Part shown: piece by piece, positions 1 through 8,081 of the stretch
Numbering within the stretch: the first letter of the stretch is position 1
How the letters are laid out: every line of letters starts with the position of its first letter
Assembly (NCBI GenBank): GCA_013287235.1
Contig: JABDEF010000001.1
Span: forward strand, 23,134-87,133
Direction of reading: 5' to 3'
DNA from: Gammaproteobacteria bacterium
GTDB taxonomy: Bacteria; Pseudomonadota; Gammaproteobacteria; DSM-16500
Length of the DNA: 64,000 bases
Position numbers and translations under genes: made by a program
Notes under the pieces: model-generated
What the model saw: only the letters and a program-made list of their open reading frames with translations
Told to the model about the DNA's origin: nothing
Database searches by the model: none

Positions 1-1
1 G

Positions 2-352
2 TTAATTACCGGGCAAGCACCACAGGCGTGGCAGAAACATGAGATCGGCAAACTCGTCAAAAAAATCGCTGATGATAGGGAAGTTTATAATTTTGCAGAA
101 GTCACGAATCCCATTTCAATATTGACGGAACTCAGTGACGCTTGGATAACGACTAAAATCAAAGCACAATATGTGGCAGCTGACGAAATTGACCCAAATC
201 TTATCAAAGTCATCACTGAAAACGGAACGGTATATTTAATGGGGATAATACCGCACGATGAAGCAGATGTTGCTGTTCAAATTGCGAAAGAAACCCGAGG
301 TGTCCAAAGTGTGATCAAATTATTCTCATATGTGACAGTTTCAAAAACGTAG
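2..352 (+). CDS. dolP: DolP/YraP-type BON-domain lipoprotein, C-terminal part
   Basis: The reading frame is open from the first bases, so the start and any lipoprotein signal lie outside the window; 116 residues are visible. The segment WITTKIKAQ, followed by an ENGTVYLMG turn and a closing GVQSV(I)K, is the second BON domain typical of the dual-BON outer-membrane lipoprotein DolP (formerly YraP); the end of the first BON domain (LITGQAP) lies at the left edge. DolP binds anionic lipid at the outer membrane and supports envelope integrity. An ATG-like start at 122 would cut a domain and is not the true start. A generic two-BON protein such as OsmY is less likely because of the WITTK signature. 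Confidence 0.8.
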   Translation, partial: LITGQAPQAWQKHEIGKLVKKIADDREVYNFAEVTNPISILTELSDAWITTKIKAQYVAADEIDPNLIKVITENGTVYLMGIIPHDEADVAVQIAKETRGVQSVIKLFSYVTVSKT

Positions 353-418
353 GACAGGCGAAGCAAAGCGTGCCCGCCCGTTGAGAATTGCGTTATAATA
401 TATATTAGGAGGCACCCT

Positions 419-781
419 ATGGAAAACCGCGAAATTACACAACCTATCGAAGATCCTACAACTAAAAAAGTTGCATTTATTATCTATATTCTTTATTTAC
501 TCATTTTTATCATGCCAAATTTACCTCTGATTGGCGTGATTTTCGGTTATATTTTTGAAAACGATGCAAAAACCATTTTAAAAAGTCATTATCAATATTT
601 GATTCGTTCTTTTTGGATAGGCCTTCTTTATCTTATTATTGCCGGTGCAACGATATTCATCGTGATTGGGTTCATCTTAATCCCTTTATGGGTCATCTGG
701 TGGATCATTCGTATGGCCAAAGGCATTAAATCTTTAACACGAAATGAACCGATTGCAAATCCAAAGACGTGGATTTTTTGA
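419..781 (+). CDS. DUF4870-like small membrane protein
   Basis: A 120-residue protein with three hydrophobic segments (about residues 18-46, 63-84 and 85-97) and a short polar N-terminus. A strong AGGAGG ribosome site lies 5 bases before the ATG. The pattern (hydrophobic hairpin, a FENDAKTIL-type linker, two further helices, then a basic RMAKGIKSL tail) matches small inner-membrane DUF4870/YIP1-like proteins of unknown role. It sits between dolP and an EamA transporter on the same strand, but gaps of over 60 bases do not prove an operon. Family assignment is from pattern memory only. Confidence 0.65.
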   Translation: MENREITQPIEDPTTKKVAFIIYILYLLIFIMPNLPLIGVIFGYIFENDAKTILKSHYQYLIRSFWIGLLYLIIAGATIFIVIGFILIPLWVIWWIIRMAKGIKSLTRNEPIANPKTWIF

Positions 782-789
782 ATTTCATC

Positions 790-809
790 TGTCATGCCAG
801 CATGCTGGC
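790..809. repeat. tgtcatgccagc palindrome, damaged copy
   Basis: One arm of the tgtcatgccagc/gctggcatgaca palindrome seen intact at 49613, 51322, 52040 and 62362. Here the right arm decays into cccctgcggact. It fills the gap between two + strand genes. Confidence 0.7.
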
Positions 810-845
810 CCCCTGCGGACTGAGACATGATCACTAGAGACACAC

Positions 846-1751
846 ATGCGCATATTAGATTTTTTGATAGCTATTCTCGTCATCGTCATCTGGGGATTTA
901 ATTTTATTTTTATTAAATACGGCCTAGATGAAATTCCACCCTTATTATTTTGCGCCATTCGTTTTTTTCTGGCGAGTATTCCTATCATATTTTTCATTAA
1001 GCTTCCGAAAGTCCCATTCAAAATGGTCGCATTATATGGCATGACCATTTTCGGTTTGCAATTTTCATGCCTTTTTACCAGCATGTATGTGGGAATGACG
1101 CCAAGCATTGCCTCCGTCCTTATACAAACACAAGTCTTTTTTAGCCTATTTTTTGCGGCTATTTTCTTAAAACAGAAACTACACCTATGGCAAATTGGTG
1201 GTGCTTTGATTTCTTTTTCAGGTATTGCACTTGTTGGTATACATTTAGATCAATCTATTTCATTGCTTGGATTCCTCTTAGTGGTTGCTGGAGCCGCCTC
1301 CTGGGGGGTTGGAAATCTTTTTGCAGCGCAATTAAAACATGTGAATCCATTCGCGCTTGTGGCTTGGGGTAGTTTTGTCGCATGTATTCCTACATTCTTT
1401 TTTTCTTTATTGATTGAAGGACCAGGAGCCATCATTTTAAGCTATACGCATATCTCAGCGCTTGGCATAATCGCTATATTGTATGTGGTTTATCTATCGA
1501 CTTGGACCGCTTATGGTGCTTGGAACTGGCTGCTTAGCCGACACTCGGTTGCAACGATTGCACCATTTACGTTATTGGTACCCGTCGTTGGTATGTTAAG
1601 TTCAGCATGGATCTTAAATGAACCTATACCATTTTGGAAAATCCTTGTCGCTATTTTGGTGACCTTTGGGTTATTGATTAATTTGCTGGGAGCAAGGTAT
1701 TTTGCAAGGAAAAACCCCCCCATCACCCCCCGTCCTATCCTTCCCTCATAA
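846..1751 (+). CDS. EamA-family (DMT) transporter
   Basis: A 301-residue integral membrane protein with about ten hydrophobic segments arranged as two EamA halves (roughly residues 5-135 and 145-285). The start VIWGFNFIFIKYG and the repeat-half signature AASWGVGNLF are typical of drug/metabolite transporters related to the amino-acid exporters EamA and RhtA. It probably exports an amino acid or small metabolite across the inner membrane; the substrate cannot be read from sequence. No strong Shine-Dalgarno precedes the ATG. The proline-rich tail (NPPITPRPILPS) is unusual and probably unstructured. Confidence 0.85.
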   Translation: MRILDFLIAILVIVIWGFNFIFIKYGLDEIPPLLFCAIRFFLASIPIIFFIKLPKVPFKMVALYGMTIFGLQFSCLFTSMYVGMTPSIASVLIQTQVFFSLFFAAIFLKQKLHLWQIGGALISFSGIALVGIHLDQSISLLGFLLVVAGAASWGVGNLFAAQLKHVNPFALVAWGSFVACIPTFFFSLLIEGPGAIILSYTHISALGIIAILYVVYLSTWTAYGAWNWLLSRHSVATIAPFTLLVPVVGMLSSAWILNEPIPFWKILVAILVTFGLLINLLGARYFARKNPPITPRPILPS

Positions 1752-1791
1752 ACCCGGTGGGAGGAACCCATAGCCATTGATGAGAGAAAAA

Positions 1792-2199
1792 CTATTCCAC
1801 CAACTTCAAATGTGATTTACCTTTTTTATCGGTTTGAGAAGCAGTAATAGAAGGTAATAAATTTACACCACCCACACCATCGTCATCCGCTTCCTCATAA
1901 TCAAAAAACATGCCTTGCTGGTTTTCCTGTGCATAAATCGCAAGTACTGCTTTGACCGAGGCTGAAATGAAATGTACTACACCAGAAAATGACGCGCGAA
2001 ACTCCACGAGTTCATTGGTAATTTTAAGGTCACGGATAGCAGCAGGTGAAATATTCAGGGTGATTTCACCATTTTCAACATGTTCAAGTGGCACCTTACA
2101 TCGCGGATAGTTTGCATTGATGACAAGAAATGGCGTACATCCACTGTCAACAATCCATTCATAAAATGCCCGAATCAAATAGGGTTTATTGGATAACAT
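1792..2199 (-). CDS. sspB: ClpXP specificity-enhancing factor SspB
   Basis: SspB delivers ssrA-tagged peptides to ClpXP; the tag is made by the SmpB-tmRNA system encoded at 29954-30869. I start it at 2199 (MLSNKPYLIRAFYEWI), where AGAGGA lies 4 bases upstream, rather than at an upstream in-frame start. The N-terminal part matches the SspB dimer/peptide-binding fold (YLIRAFYEWIVDSG, then CTPFLVINA). A poorly conserved acidic linker follows (EEADDDGVGG), and the short C-terminal tail (HLKLVE) is the ClpX-binding module. The gene follows sspA by 16 bases, as in other gammaproteobacteria. Confidence 0.95.
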   Translation of the reverse strand: MLSNKPYLIRAFYEWIVDSGCTPFLVINANYPRCKVPLEHVENGEITLNISPAAIRDLKITNELVEFRASFSGVVHFISASVKAVLAIYAQENQQGMFFDYEEADDDGVGGVNLLPSITASQTDKKGKSHLKLVE

Positions 2200-2215
2200 A
2201 ACGTCCTCTTTAAGA

Positions 2216-2869
2216 TTATGCGGTTTCCGCATTAGAAATTTTTCTGAGATCTTGTTCTGTCTCTGTTAAACTTGCTTGAAATGAATCACGTGCAAAAATA
2301 CGCTCCGCATATTTCATGACAGCTTTTGCTTCTCCGGGTAAAGTAATTCCCCATGCAGGCAGACGCCACAAAATAGGCGCAATACAACAATCCACCAGCG
2401 AAAAATCTTCATTTAAAAAATATGCACCGCTGCTAAATACAGGAGCAAGTTTGATGAGATAATTTCGCAATTCTTTGGTAGCAGCTTGGGATTCAGAGGT
2501 TTTACTGTTTTCAATCTTACGTACCAAATCGCCCCACTCACGATCAATGCGGAAAACCATCAATCGCGTCTTTGCACGCGCAACAGGATAAACCGGCATT
2601 AACGGTGGATGTGGAAAACGCTCGTCTAAATACTCCATAATGATATTTGCATCATAAAGTACGAGTTCACGATCCACAAGTGTTGGTGCAGTACCGTAAG
2701 GATTTAACTCCAACAAATCCTCTAATTTGTCCTTGTCATACACATCCGTATTGATCACTTCAACTGAAACTCCTTTTTCAGCCAAAACAATACGTACACG
2801 ATGACTATGGATATCTTGCGAACCCGAATACAATGTCATTATCGAACGCTTATTGGCAACGATAGCCAT
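2216..2869 (-). CDS. sspA: stringent starvation protein SspA
   Basis: A 217-residue glutathione-S-transferase-fold protein that binds RNA polymerase and alters promoter use under stress. The start at 2869 (MAIVANKRSIMTLYSG) follows a GGGAAG site and matches the family N-terminus. The thioredoxin-like half (MTLYSGSQDIHSHRVRI, NPYGTAPTLVDRE) and the helical C-terminal half (YFLNEDFSLVDCCIAPILWR) are complete. SspA proteins lack GST catalytic residues and none is apparent here. It is encoded with sspB downstream of rpsI, with a tRNA gene between. Confidence 0.96.
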   Translation of the reverse strand: MAIVANKRSIMTLYSGSQDIHSHRVRIVLAEKGVSVEVINTDVYDKDKLEDLLELNPYGTAPTLVDRELVLYDANIIMEYLDERFPHPPLMPVYPVARAKTRLMVFRIDREWGDLVRKIENSKTSESQAATKELRNYLIKLAPVFSSGAYFLNEDFSLVDCCIAPILWRLPAWGITLPGEAKAVMKYAERIFARDSFQASLTETEQDLRKISNAETA

Positions 2870-2912
2870 TTGAGCTTCCCTCACAAAAAAAATTATGAAC
2901 GTTCTAGGGCTC

Positions 2913-2986
2913 TGGCTGGGGGACTAGGATTCGAACCTAGGTTAACGGAGTCAGAGTCCGTAGTCCTGCCGCTAGACGATCCCCCA
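2913..2986 (-). tRNA. tRNA-Gln (anticodon CTG)
   Basis: Reading the minus strand gives a complete 74-nt cloverleaf with an encoded CCA end. The acceptor stem pairs GGGGGA with TCCCCC, the anticodon arm is ACGGA-CTCTGAC-TCCGT with CTG in the centre, and the T arm is CTAGG-TTCGAAT-CCTAG. CTG reads the CAG codon, so it carries glutamine. It lies between rpsI and sspA on the same strand, so it may be processed from the ribosomal-protein transcript. Confidence 0.95.
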
Positions 2987-2999
2987 AAAAAGTCCTTGT

Positions 3000-3425
3000 T
3001 TAACGTTTAGAGTACTGTGTACCTTTACGCGCCTTATGCCTTCCTACTTTCTTACGTTCTACTTCACGTGCATCACGCGTTAAATAACCCGCTTTACGTA
3101 GAATTTTACGTAATGAGCCCTCACCACTGGAGTCGTCCCCGGTTTCTTCATCATATTTCAGTAAAGCGCGTGCGATACCATGACGAATAGCACCCGCTTG
3201 ACCACTGATTCCACCGCCGTCGACTGTGACCAGTATATCAAATTTTTCCTGTAAATTGGTGATTTCTAGCGGTTGACGAACAATCATACGAGCCGTTTTA
3301 CGACCAAAATACTGATCTAACGTATTTTGATTGACGACAATATTACCCGTACCCGGTTTTAAAAAGACACGCGCAGTCGATGTTTTACGTCGACCGGTTC
3401 CAACATAGTATTGCTTTTCTGCCAT
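3000..3425 (-). CDS. rpsI: 30S ribosomal protein uS9
   Basis: A 141-residue ribosomal protein of the small-subunit head, starting at 3425 with [16 protein letters not shown]; the open frame upstream only overlaps rplM. Family hallmarks are visible: [31 protein letters not shown] and the C-terminal SKR that reaches the P-site tRNA. It is about ten residues longer than E. coli uS9 because of an acidic insertion ([14 protein letters not shown]) before the LRKAG segment. It starts one base after rplM ends, the usual rplM-rpsI operon. Confidence 0.97.
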   Translation of the reverse strand: MAEKQYYVGTGRRKTSTARVFLKPGTGNIVVNQNTLDQYFGRKTARMIVRQPLEITNLQEKFDILVTVDGGGISGQAGAIRHGIARALLKYDEETGDDSSGEGSLRKILRKAGYLTRDAREVERKKVGRHKARKGTQYSKR

Positions 3426-3426
3426 A

Positions 3427-3867
3427 TTATTCTTCCGTTTCAAAATCAAGGACTTGCGGTTGCTGCGCCCCATGAGGATGCTCAGTACCCGCATACACTT
3501 TTAACTTACGATACATTGCACGACCTAAAGGATTTTTAGGAAGCATGTTTTTTACTGCTTTTTCAATGACTCTTTCAGGGTGTTTTTGAAGTAATTGTTC
3601 GAAGGTGATCGCTTTGACACCTCCAGGATAACCTGAATGGCTGTAATATACTTTATCCGTGTTCTTTTTACCTGTCACTTTCACCTGACTCGCATTAATC
3701 ACAATGATGTAGTCACCCGTATCGACATGCGGGGTATACTCTGGCTTGTGTTTGCCGCGTAAACGTTTTGCAACTTCGCTTGCAAGACGGCCTAGCGTTT
3801 TACCCGCAGCATCCACCATATACCAATTATGCTGCGCAGTTTCTTTTGTTGCATTGTATGTTTTCAT
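3427..3867 (-). CDS. rplM: 50S ribosomal protein uL13
   Basis: A 146-residue large-subunit protein needed early in assembly. I start it at 3867 ([16 protein letters not shown]), giving the normal family length; an in-frame start at 4005 would add 46 unrelated residues. Conserved segments include [36 protein letters not shown] and MLPKNPLGR. It is first in the rplM-rpsI-(tRNA-Gln)-sspA-sspB run and divergent from the HU-type gene at 4100, with a 232-base shared upstream region. Confidence 0.97.
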   Translation of the reverse strand: MKTYNATKETAQHNWYMVDAAGKTLGRLASEVAKRLRGKHKPEYTPHVDTGDYIIVINASQVKVTGKKNTDKVYYSHSGYPGGVKAITFEQLLQKHPERVIEKAVKNMLPKNPLGRAMYRKLKVYAGTEHPHGAQQPQVLDFETEE

Positions 3868-4099
3868 TCGACTGCTTCCATCCTCATGGAAAAGATTCAA
3901 GATTAAAAGATGTCGAATTTTATAGTAATGCTTAAAAACAAGCAAGTCCCGTAATACTAAACCTTTTCCATCCCACCCTTTAAACATGCATGCAAAAGAT
4001 CGCATGTAAAAGCATAAATTCAGTAAAAAACACTGTTAAAAAGATGTAAATGTGGTATTGTATGCAATGCATCATTTTGACTTTTAAGAGGAATTGAAA

Positions 4100-4483
4100 A
4101 TGGCTGTGAAAAAAACTTCTGCCAAATTAGCGAAAAAATCGGGAAAAAAACCACATAAAGCAAAAATGCCTGTGGTGAAAGACCCATTAACCAAAAGCGG
4201 TATTCTTAAGGCTATCATGGATTTGACTGGTCTTGCGAAAAAAGATGTAGTTTCGGTAATGGATGCGTTTGGAACTGTGATTGAACTTCACGTTAAAAAT
4301 CGTGGTCCTGGTAAATTTACTTTACCTGGTCTTTTAAAGATCAATGTTGTGAATAAACCGGCAACCAAAGCTCGTCCAGGTATCAACCCATTCACGGGTG
4401 AATCCATCATGGTTAAAGCAAAACCTGCGAGAAGAGTTGTTAAAATCAAAGCGCTCAGAAAGCTGAAAGAAATGGCTCTCTAA
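4100..4483 (+). CDS. HU/IHF-family histone-like DNA-binding protein with lysine-rich N-terminus
   Basis: A 127-residue protein starting at the ATG at 4100 (AAGAGG is 8 bases upstream); a TTG two codons earlier is less likely. The first 30 residues are a Lys/Ala-rich tail (KKTSAKLAKKSGKK), followed by the HU fold: helices ILKAIMDLTGLAKKDV, then FTLPGLLKINV and the DNA-binding arm ARPGINPFTGE with the conserved proline. Such basic-tailed HU proteins occur in Legionella and Coxiella relatives. The arm-coding DNA is partly duplicated at 6050-6090. A short GC hairpin (4489-4522) follows the stop without a clear T-run. Confidence 0.85.
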   Translation: MAVKKTSAKLAKKSGKKPHKAKMPVVKDPLTKSGILKAIMDLTGLAKKDVVSVMDAFGTVIELHVKNRGPGKFTLPGLLKINVVNKPATKARPGINPFTGESIMVKAKPARRVVKIKALRKLKEMAL

Positions 4484-4768
4484 AGCAAATCCGGCTTTCT
4501 ATTACCTGACTGAGAGCCGGATATTCATCTTGTAGAAATGTTCCTTCTAATTTTAGTAACACACTTTTTGCTGATTGACTGCTTGTATGCTTCTGCTTTT
4601 TCTACGCCTATCCTGTTCATCTAAATTATCCAAATCTGTCCATAGTTAAGTAAAAACCCCAACAAACAATCCGCGAAAAGATTTTTTTGCTAAAAATAAT
4701 GTTTAAATATTATATTTTTTTTGCTAGAGTGCAATTTTTACAATCATTAATATGAAGCGAGGTTTATA
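4484..4768. other. intergenic, 285 bases
   Basis: Holds a hairpin just after the HU gene (ATCCGGCT at 4489 with AGCCGGAT ending at 4522), possibly its terminator, and an AT-rich stretch before 4769. No ORF or repeat is recognised. Confidence 0.4.
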
Positions 4769-6049
4769 ATGAATCTACGTCAAGAGATAGTCGATCTGAG
4801 CTTAAGAGATGAGCAGAAAAATATAAACAATAAAGCACAACTTATAGAATTAAAAGACATGCTAGACTTAAAAGAAATGCTTGATGAAATAACCGGTGCG
4901 CATACCCTTATGTCAGGAGGAATACTCGATCACATAATGTTAAGAGAGGCGATGGACGCTTTAGATCATCTTATAAGAAATCAAACAGAATTTAAGCCTA
5001 AGCCGAAAAATGCAGAGATGTATAAGTGTCTCACACAACTTGACCATAAGACCATTGACAGTATCAATAGTCCTTACGCTTTTTTAAAAATGTTATTTAC
5101 TTCTGAATGTTTTAGTGGGTGTGGTAGTTCTGGAAATAGAACTTTTATTGCGGCTGCAAGGCACCCTATAGTAACCCAGAAAAAACGGAACCCAGAGGAT
5201 CCTTATCTTATATTATGCGAAAAGTTTAATAATAAAATACAAAATATTTTCAACCCTGCACCTGCTACGGTTGCTAGAGATGAGCAGAAAAATATAAACA
5301 ATAAAGCACAACTTATAGAATTAAAAGCAATGCTTAAAGAAATAACTGCTGAGTATGTCAGTATGACAGGAGGACTACTCGATCACATAATGTTACAAGA
5401 GGCGATGGACGCTTTAGATCATCTTATAAGAGAAGATAAAACAGAATTTAAGCCTAAGCCGAAAAATGCAGAGAAGTATAAGCATTTCACACAACTTGAC
5501 CATAAGACCATTGATAGTATCAATAGTCCTTACGCTTTTTTAAAAATGTTATTTACTTCTAAATGTTTTGGTGGATGTGGTAGTGATGGCGATAGCAATA
5601 GGACTTTTATTGAGGCTGCAAGGAAACCTAAACTAACCTGTGAAGCACTGAAACCAGATAATCCTTATCTTGTATTATGCGAAAAGTTTAATAATAAAAT
5701 ACAAAATATTTTCAACCCTAAGAGGTTACTGGGGGATATCGTTAATCAATGTTATGAGCAACTTCCAGAAACAAGTTCAGAGCAGAGTGGACTTTTCGCT
5801 AATCAAATCAAAAAGTGTAAAGAATCACTGCGAATGCTAGTGGATGTTATTCAAAAAACAAATATAGATGATCCAGAGGCAATAGAAAAATTAATACAAC
5901 TCACGACTGATTTAAGAAAAGATTCAACTACAATGAAAGTTAACATCTTTAGTGAAGCCTTGAATAAATTATTGGAAAGTCTAATAGTGGAAAAACAACA
6001 ATTAACACCTGATTCATATCCGCTAAAACAGTTACACTTACAAAAATAA
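4769..6049 (+). CDS. unrecognised protein with 157-residue internal duplication
   Basis: A 426-residue soluble protein of no family I recognise. Residues 14-168 and 171-325 are two copies of one unit, beginning DEQKNINNKAQLIELK in both, with a DNA period of 471 bases and long identical stretches, so the duplication is recent. Each copy has LLDHIMLxEAMDALDHLI, FKPKPKNAE, TIDSINSPYAFLKMLFTS and a Cys-x3-Cys-Gly (CFSGCG / CFGGCG). The last 100 residues are helical and unrelated to the repeat. GCGAGG precedes the start. There is no signal peptide or membrane segment. A secreted effector is possible given the neighbourhood, but nothing proves it. Confidence 0.75.
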   Translation: MNLRQEIVDLSLRDEQKNINNKAQLIELKDMLDLKEMLDEITGAHTLMSGGILDHIMLREAMDALDHLIRNQTEFKPKPKNAEMYKCLTQLDHKTIDSINSPYAFLKMLFTSECFSGCGSSGNRTFIAAARHPIVTQKKRNPEDPYLILCEKFNNKIQNIFNPAPATVARDEQKNINNKAQLIELKAMLKEITAEYVSMTGGLLDHIMLQEAMDALDHLIREDKTEFKPKPKNAEKYKHFTQLDHKTIDSINSPYAFLKMLFTSKCFGGCGSDGDSNRTFIEAARKPKLTCEALKPDNPYLVLCEKFNNKIQNIFNPKRLLGDIVNQCYEQLPETSSEQSGLFANQIKKCKESLRMLVDVIQKTNIDDPEAIEKLIQLTTDLRKDSTTMKVNIFSEALNKLLESLIVEKQQLTPDSYPLKQLHLQK

Positions 6050-6090
6050 AAAGCTCGCCGCCAGGTACCAACCCATTCACGGGTGAATCC
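6050..6090 (+). pseudogene. remnant of the DNA-binding arm of an HU-type gene
   Basis: Aligns with 4367-4405 inside the HU gene: both begin aaagctcg and both run through caacccattcacgggtgaatcc, differing by two extra bases and about two substitutions. The remainder of the HU sequence is absent. It starts at the last base of the preceding stop codon and ends exactly at the palindromic repeat at 6091. Confidence 0.75.
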
Positions 6091-6164
6091 CCCTCACCCA
6101 ACCCTCTCCCACTGATAGTTTACGGTTCTTCAATAAAACGAGGTGGGAGAGGGTTGGGTGAGGG
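6091..6164. repeat. palindromic repeat, ccctcacccaaccctctccca arms
   Basis: Perfect 21-base arms (6091-6111 and 6144-6164) around a loop holding gttcttcaataaaacgagg. A diverged relative is at 27039-27100. It overlaps the 3' end of the gene at 6130. Confidence 0.85.
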
Positions 6165-6711
6165 TTTCCGTATGAATAACCAAAAAGCCTTGCTGAATGG
6201 TCACGCTACCCCGCCAAATACGCCAAAAATCTCCAATGGGACCCATTTCATTCGGGTGATATTTTCGTGGGATACTGATTTCTCGATAAGAATACGTTTT
6301 TTGCAATCCGTTTGAATTAAAAATAAAAATGGCAGGTTTATTTAAATCGTCTGTTTTCACATATTTCGAGCGTACCACATAAACACGCTTACCGTTATTC
6401 GAAAGAAATAATACATCATCCATAGCTACCGGATATGAAAAAGACCATATATTTTTTATTTGATGAGGATTTACTTTCACGACTTTTTGAACATGAGCCT
6501 CTGGCTTAAAATCGATATAAAATTTTTTATTGCTTGAAAATATGTGCGCAGCAGCAGGTTCCGCAAATTTGGTTGCAAACGCCGTTGACACCATGAATGA
6601 TAGAATAAAAATACTAATTCGTATGAAAAAGCGAGACGTCGTGCGCACGCTGCAAAATCCCCCCGCCTCGCGACACTCGTCGACCCCCTTTTTCAAAGGG
6701 GGTATTTTCAT
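6130..6711 (-). CDS. small secreted protein of unknown function, ends built from repeats
   Basis: The start ATG overlaps the glmM stop (ATGA). The first 20 residues ([19 protein letters not shown]) are simply the translation of the repeat at 6654, so translation may really start at a GTG at 6648. The latter would put a good signal peptide ([16 protein letters not shown], cut after AFA) at the N-terminus. The mature part, about 140 residues, has no Cys and alternating beta-like segments ([32 protein letters not shown]) and is not recognised. The last ten residues ([10 protein letters not shown]) come from the second repeat at 6091. Probably periplasmic. Confidence 0.65.
   Translation of the reverse strand: MKIPPLKKGVDECREAGGFCSVRTTSRFFIRISIFILSFMVSTAFATKFAEPAAAHIFSSNKKFYIDFKPEAHVQKVVKVNPHQIKNIWSFSYPVAMDDVLFLSNNGKRVYVVRSKYVKTDDLNKPAIFIFNSNGLQKTYSYREISIPRKYHPNEMGPIGDFWRIWRGSVTIQQGFLVIHTETLTQPSPTSFY
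6654..6708. repeat. aaatcccccc...caaagggggt repeat, half copy
   Basis: Right half of the 113-119-base palindromic element seen complete at 21163, 23179 and 56888: aaaatccccccgcctcgc, then ctcgtcgacccc and ctttttcaaagggggt. It sits exactly at the glmM stop codon. Confidence 0.85.
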
Positions 6712-8081
6712 AGAGGGCCCTTCACTTCATCAGTAACAGCAGCCGCCAATTGATGCGCTAATTGATGAATGCGTACCTCATTTTCACCTTCCACCATCAC
6801 ACGTATGAGTGCCTCAGTCCCTGAACGACGAAGCAAGACCCGACCGGTGTTACCCAATTCATTTTGGACATTTTTCAACATTTCTTGAATACGTGGTTTA
6901 ACGAGCACGTCGATATTTTCATCAATTTTGACATTCACAAGTATTTGTGGATATTTTTGTAAACCATTTTTTATTTGTTTAAGCGTTTGTTGTTTGTGCC
7001 GCATCGCAGATAACACTTGTAATGCAGTAATAATACCATCACCCGTTGTCAACGCTTCAAAACAAATAATATGCCCAGAAGGTTCTCCGCCGATGCACCA
7101 TTGGCGCTTATTTAATTCTGACATGATATGACGATCACCCACGGGGACACGCACAAACGGCAAATTCAATTCCTTCATCGCATTTTCAAGTCCGATATTG
7201 GACATGACGGTGCCTACAATACCGCCTTTTAAAATGCCAAATTCGAGACGATGTTTTACAATAATGTATAACAGTTCGTCCCCATCTAAAATATTTCCTT
7301 GGTCATCGATCATGATAACACGATCACCATCGCCATCCAGCGCAATACCTAAATGCGCTTTTTCTTGTAAAACACGTGCTTTTAGGGCTTCTGGGTGGGT
7401 GGCGCCACACTCTAAATTGATGTTCAACCCATTGGGTTCGATACTCATTTCAATCACCTCAGCACCTAGTTCTTGAAAAACATTGGGTGCTATGTGATAA
7501 GCTGCGCCATTTGCACAATCCACAACGATTTTTAAACCGTTTAAATTGACATCCGATGAAACGGTACTCTTACAAAACTCAATATAACGACCGGGGGCAT
7601 CTACCACTCGAATGGCTTTACCCAATCGAGCAGAATCTACCGTTGTCATGGGTTGTTCTAGTTGTTCTTCGATCGCAAGTTCTACTTCATCCGGAAGCTT
7701 TGTTCCAAGGGATGAAAAAAATTTGATACCGTTATCATAATAAGGATTGTGTGAAGCACTAATGACAATACCCGCTGATGCGCGAAGGGTTCGTGTCAGA
7801 TACGCAATGGCAGGTGTCGGCATCGGTCCTAATAAATGCGTATCCACCCCTGCTGCAGATAATCCTGCCTCCAATACAGATTCAAACATATAGCCTGAAA
7901 TACGGGTATCTTTACCAATTAAAACTTTACCCGTGCCTTGACGAGCCAAAACTTTTCCGACAGCCCAGCCTAGTTTTAAAATAAATTCTGCATTGATTGG
8001 CCAAACACCTACGCGGCCTCGAATTCCATCCGTCCCAAAATGCTTTCGCGATAGCGATTGATTAATTTGCGCTTTCATCAT
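6708..8081 (-). CDS. glmM: phosphoglucosamine mutase
   Basis: Interconverts glucosamine-6-phosphate and glucosamine-1-phosphate on the route to UDP-GlcNAc, needed for peptidoglycan and LPS. About 457 residues. Visible marks: [13 protein letters not shown] near the start, the phosphoserine loop [12 protein letters not shown], the metal loop DGDGDR, the sugar loop GGEPSGHI and the phosphate site [13 protein letters not shown] start at the ATG at 8081, nine bases after AAGGTGG; the ATG at 8078 is equally possible. It overlaps the end of ftsH by 20 bases, the common ftsH-(folP)-glmM order; folP is missing here. Confidence 0.96.
   Translation of the reverse strand: MMKAQINQSLSRKHFGTDGIRGRVGVWPINAEFILKLGWAVGKVLARQGTGKVLIGKDTRISGYMFESVLEAGLSAAGVDTHLLGPMPTPAIAYLTRTLRASAGIVISASHNPYYDNGIKFFSSLGTKLPDEVELAIEEQLEQPMTTVDSARLGKAIRVVDAPGRYIEFCKSTVSSDVNLNGLKIVVDCANGAAYHIAPNVFQELGAEVIEMSIEPNGLNINLECGATHPEALKARVLQEKAHLGIALDGDGDRVIMIDDQGNILDGDELLYIIVKHRLEFGILKGGIVGTVMSNIGLENAMKELNLPFVRVPVGDRHIMSELNKRQWCIGGEPSGHIICFEALTTGDGIITALQVLSAMRHKQQTLKQIKNGLQKYPQILVNVKIDENIDVLVKPRIQEMLKNVQNELGNTGRVLLRRSGTEALIRVMVEGENEVRIHQLAHQLAAAVTDEVKGPL

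Noticed and set aside
4489..4522. Rho-independent terminator for the HU gene
   Set aside because: The stem is good but no T-run follows, so it is only mentioned as a possibility.
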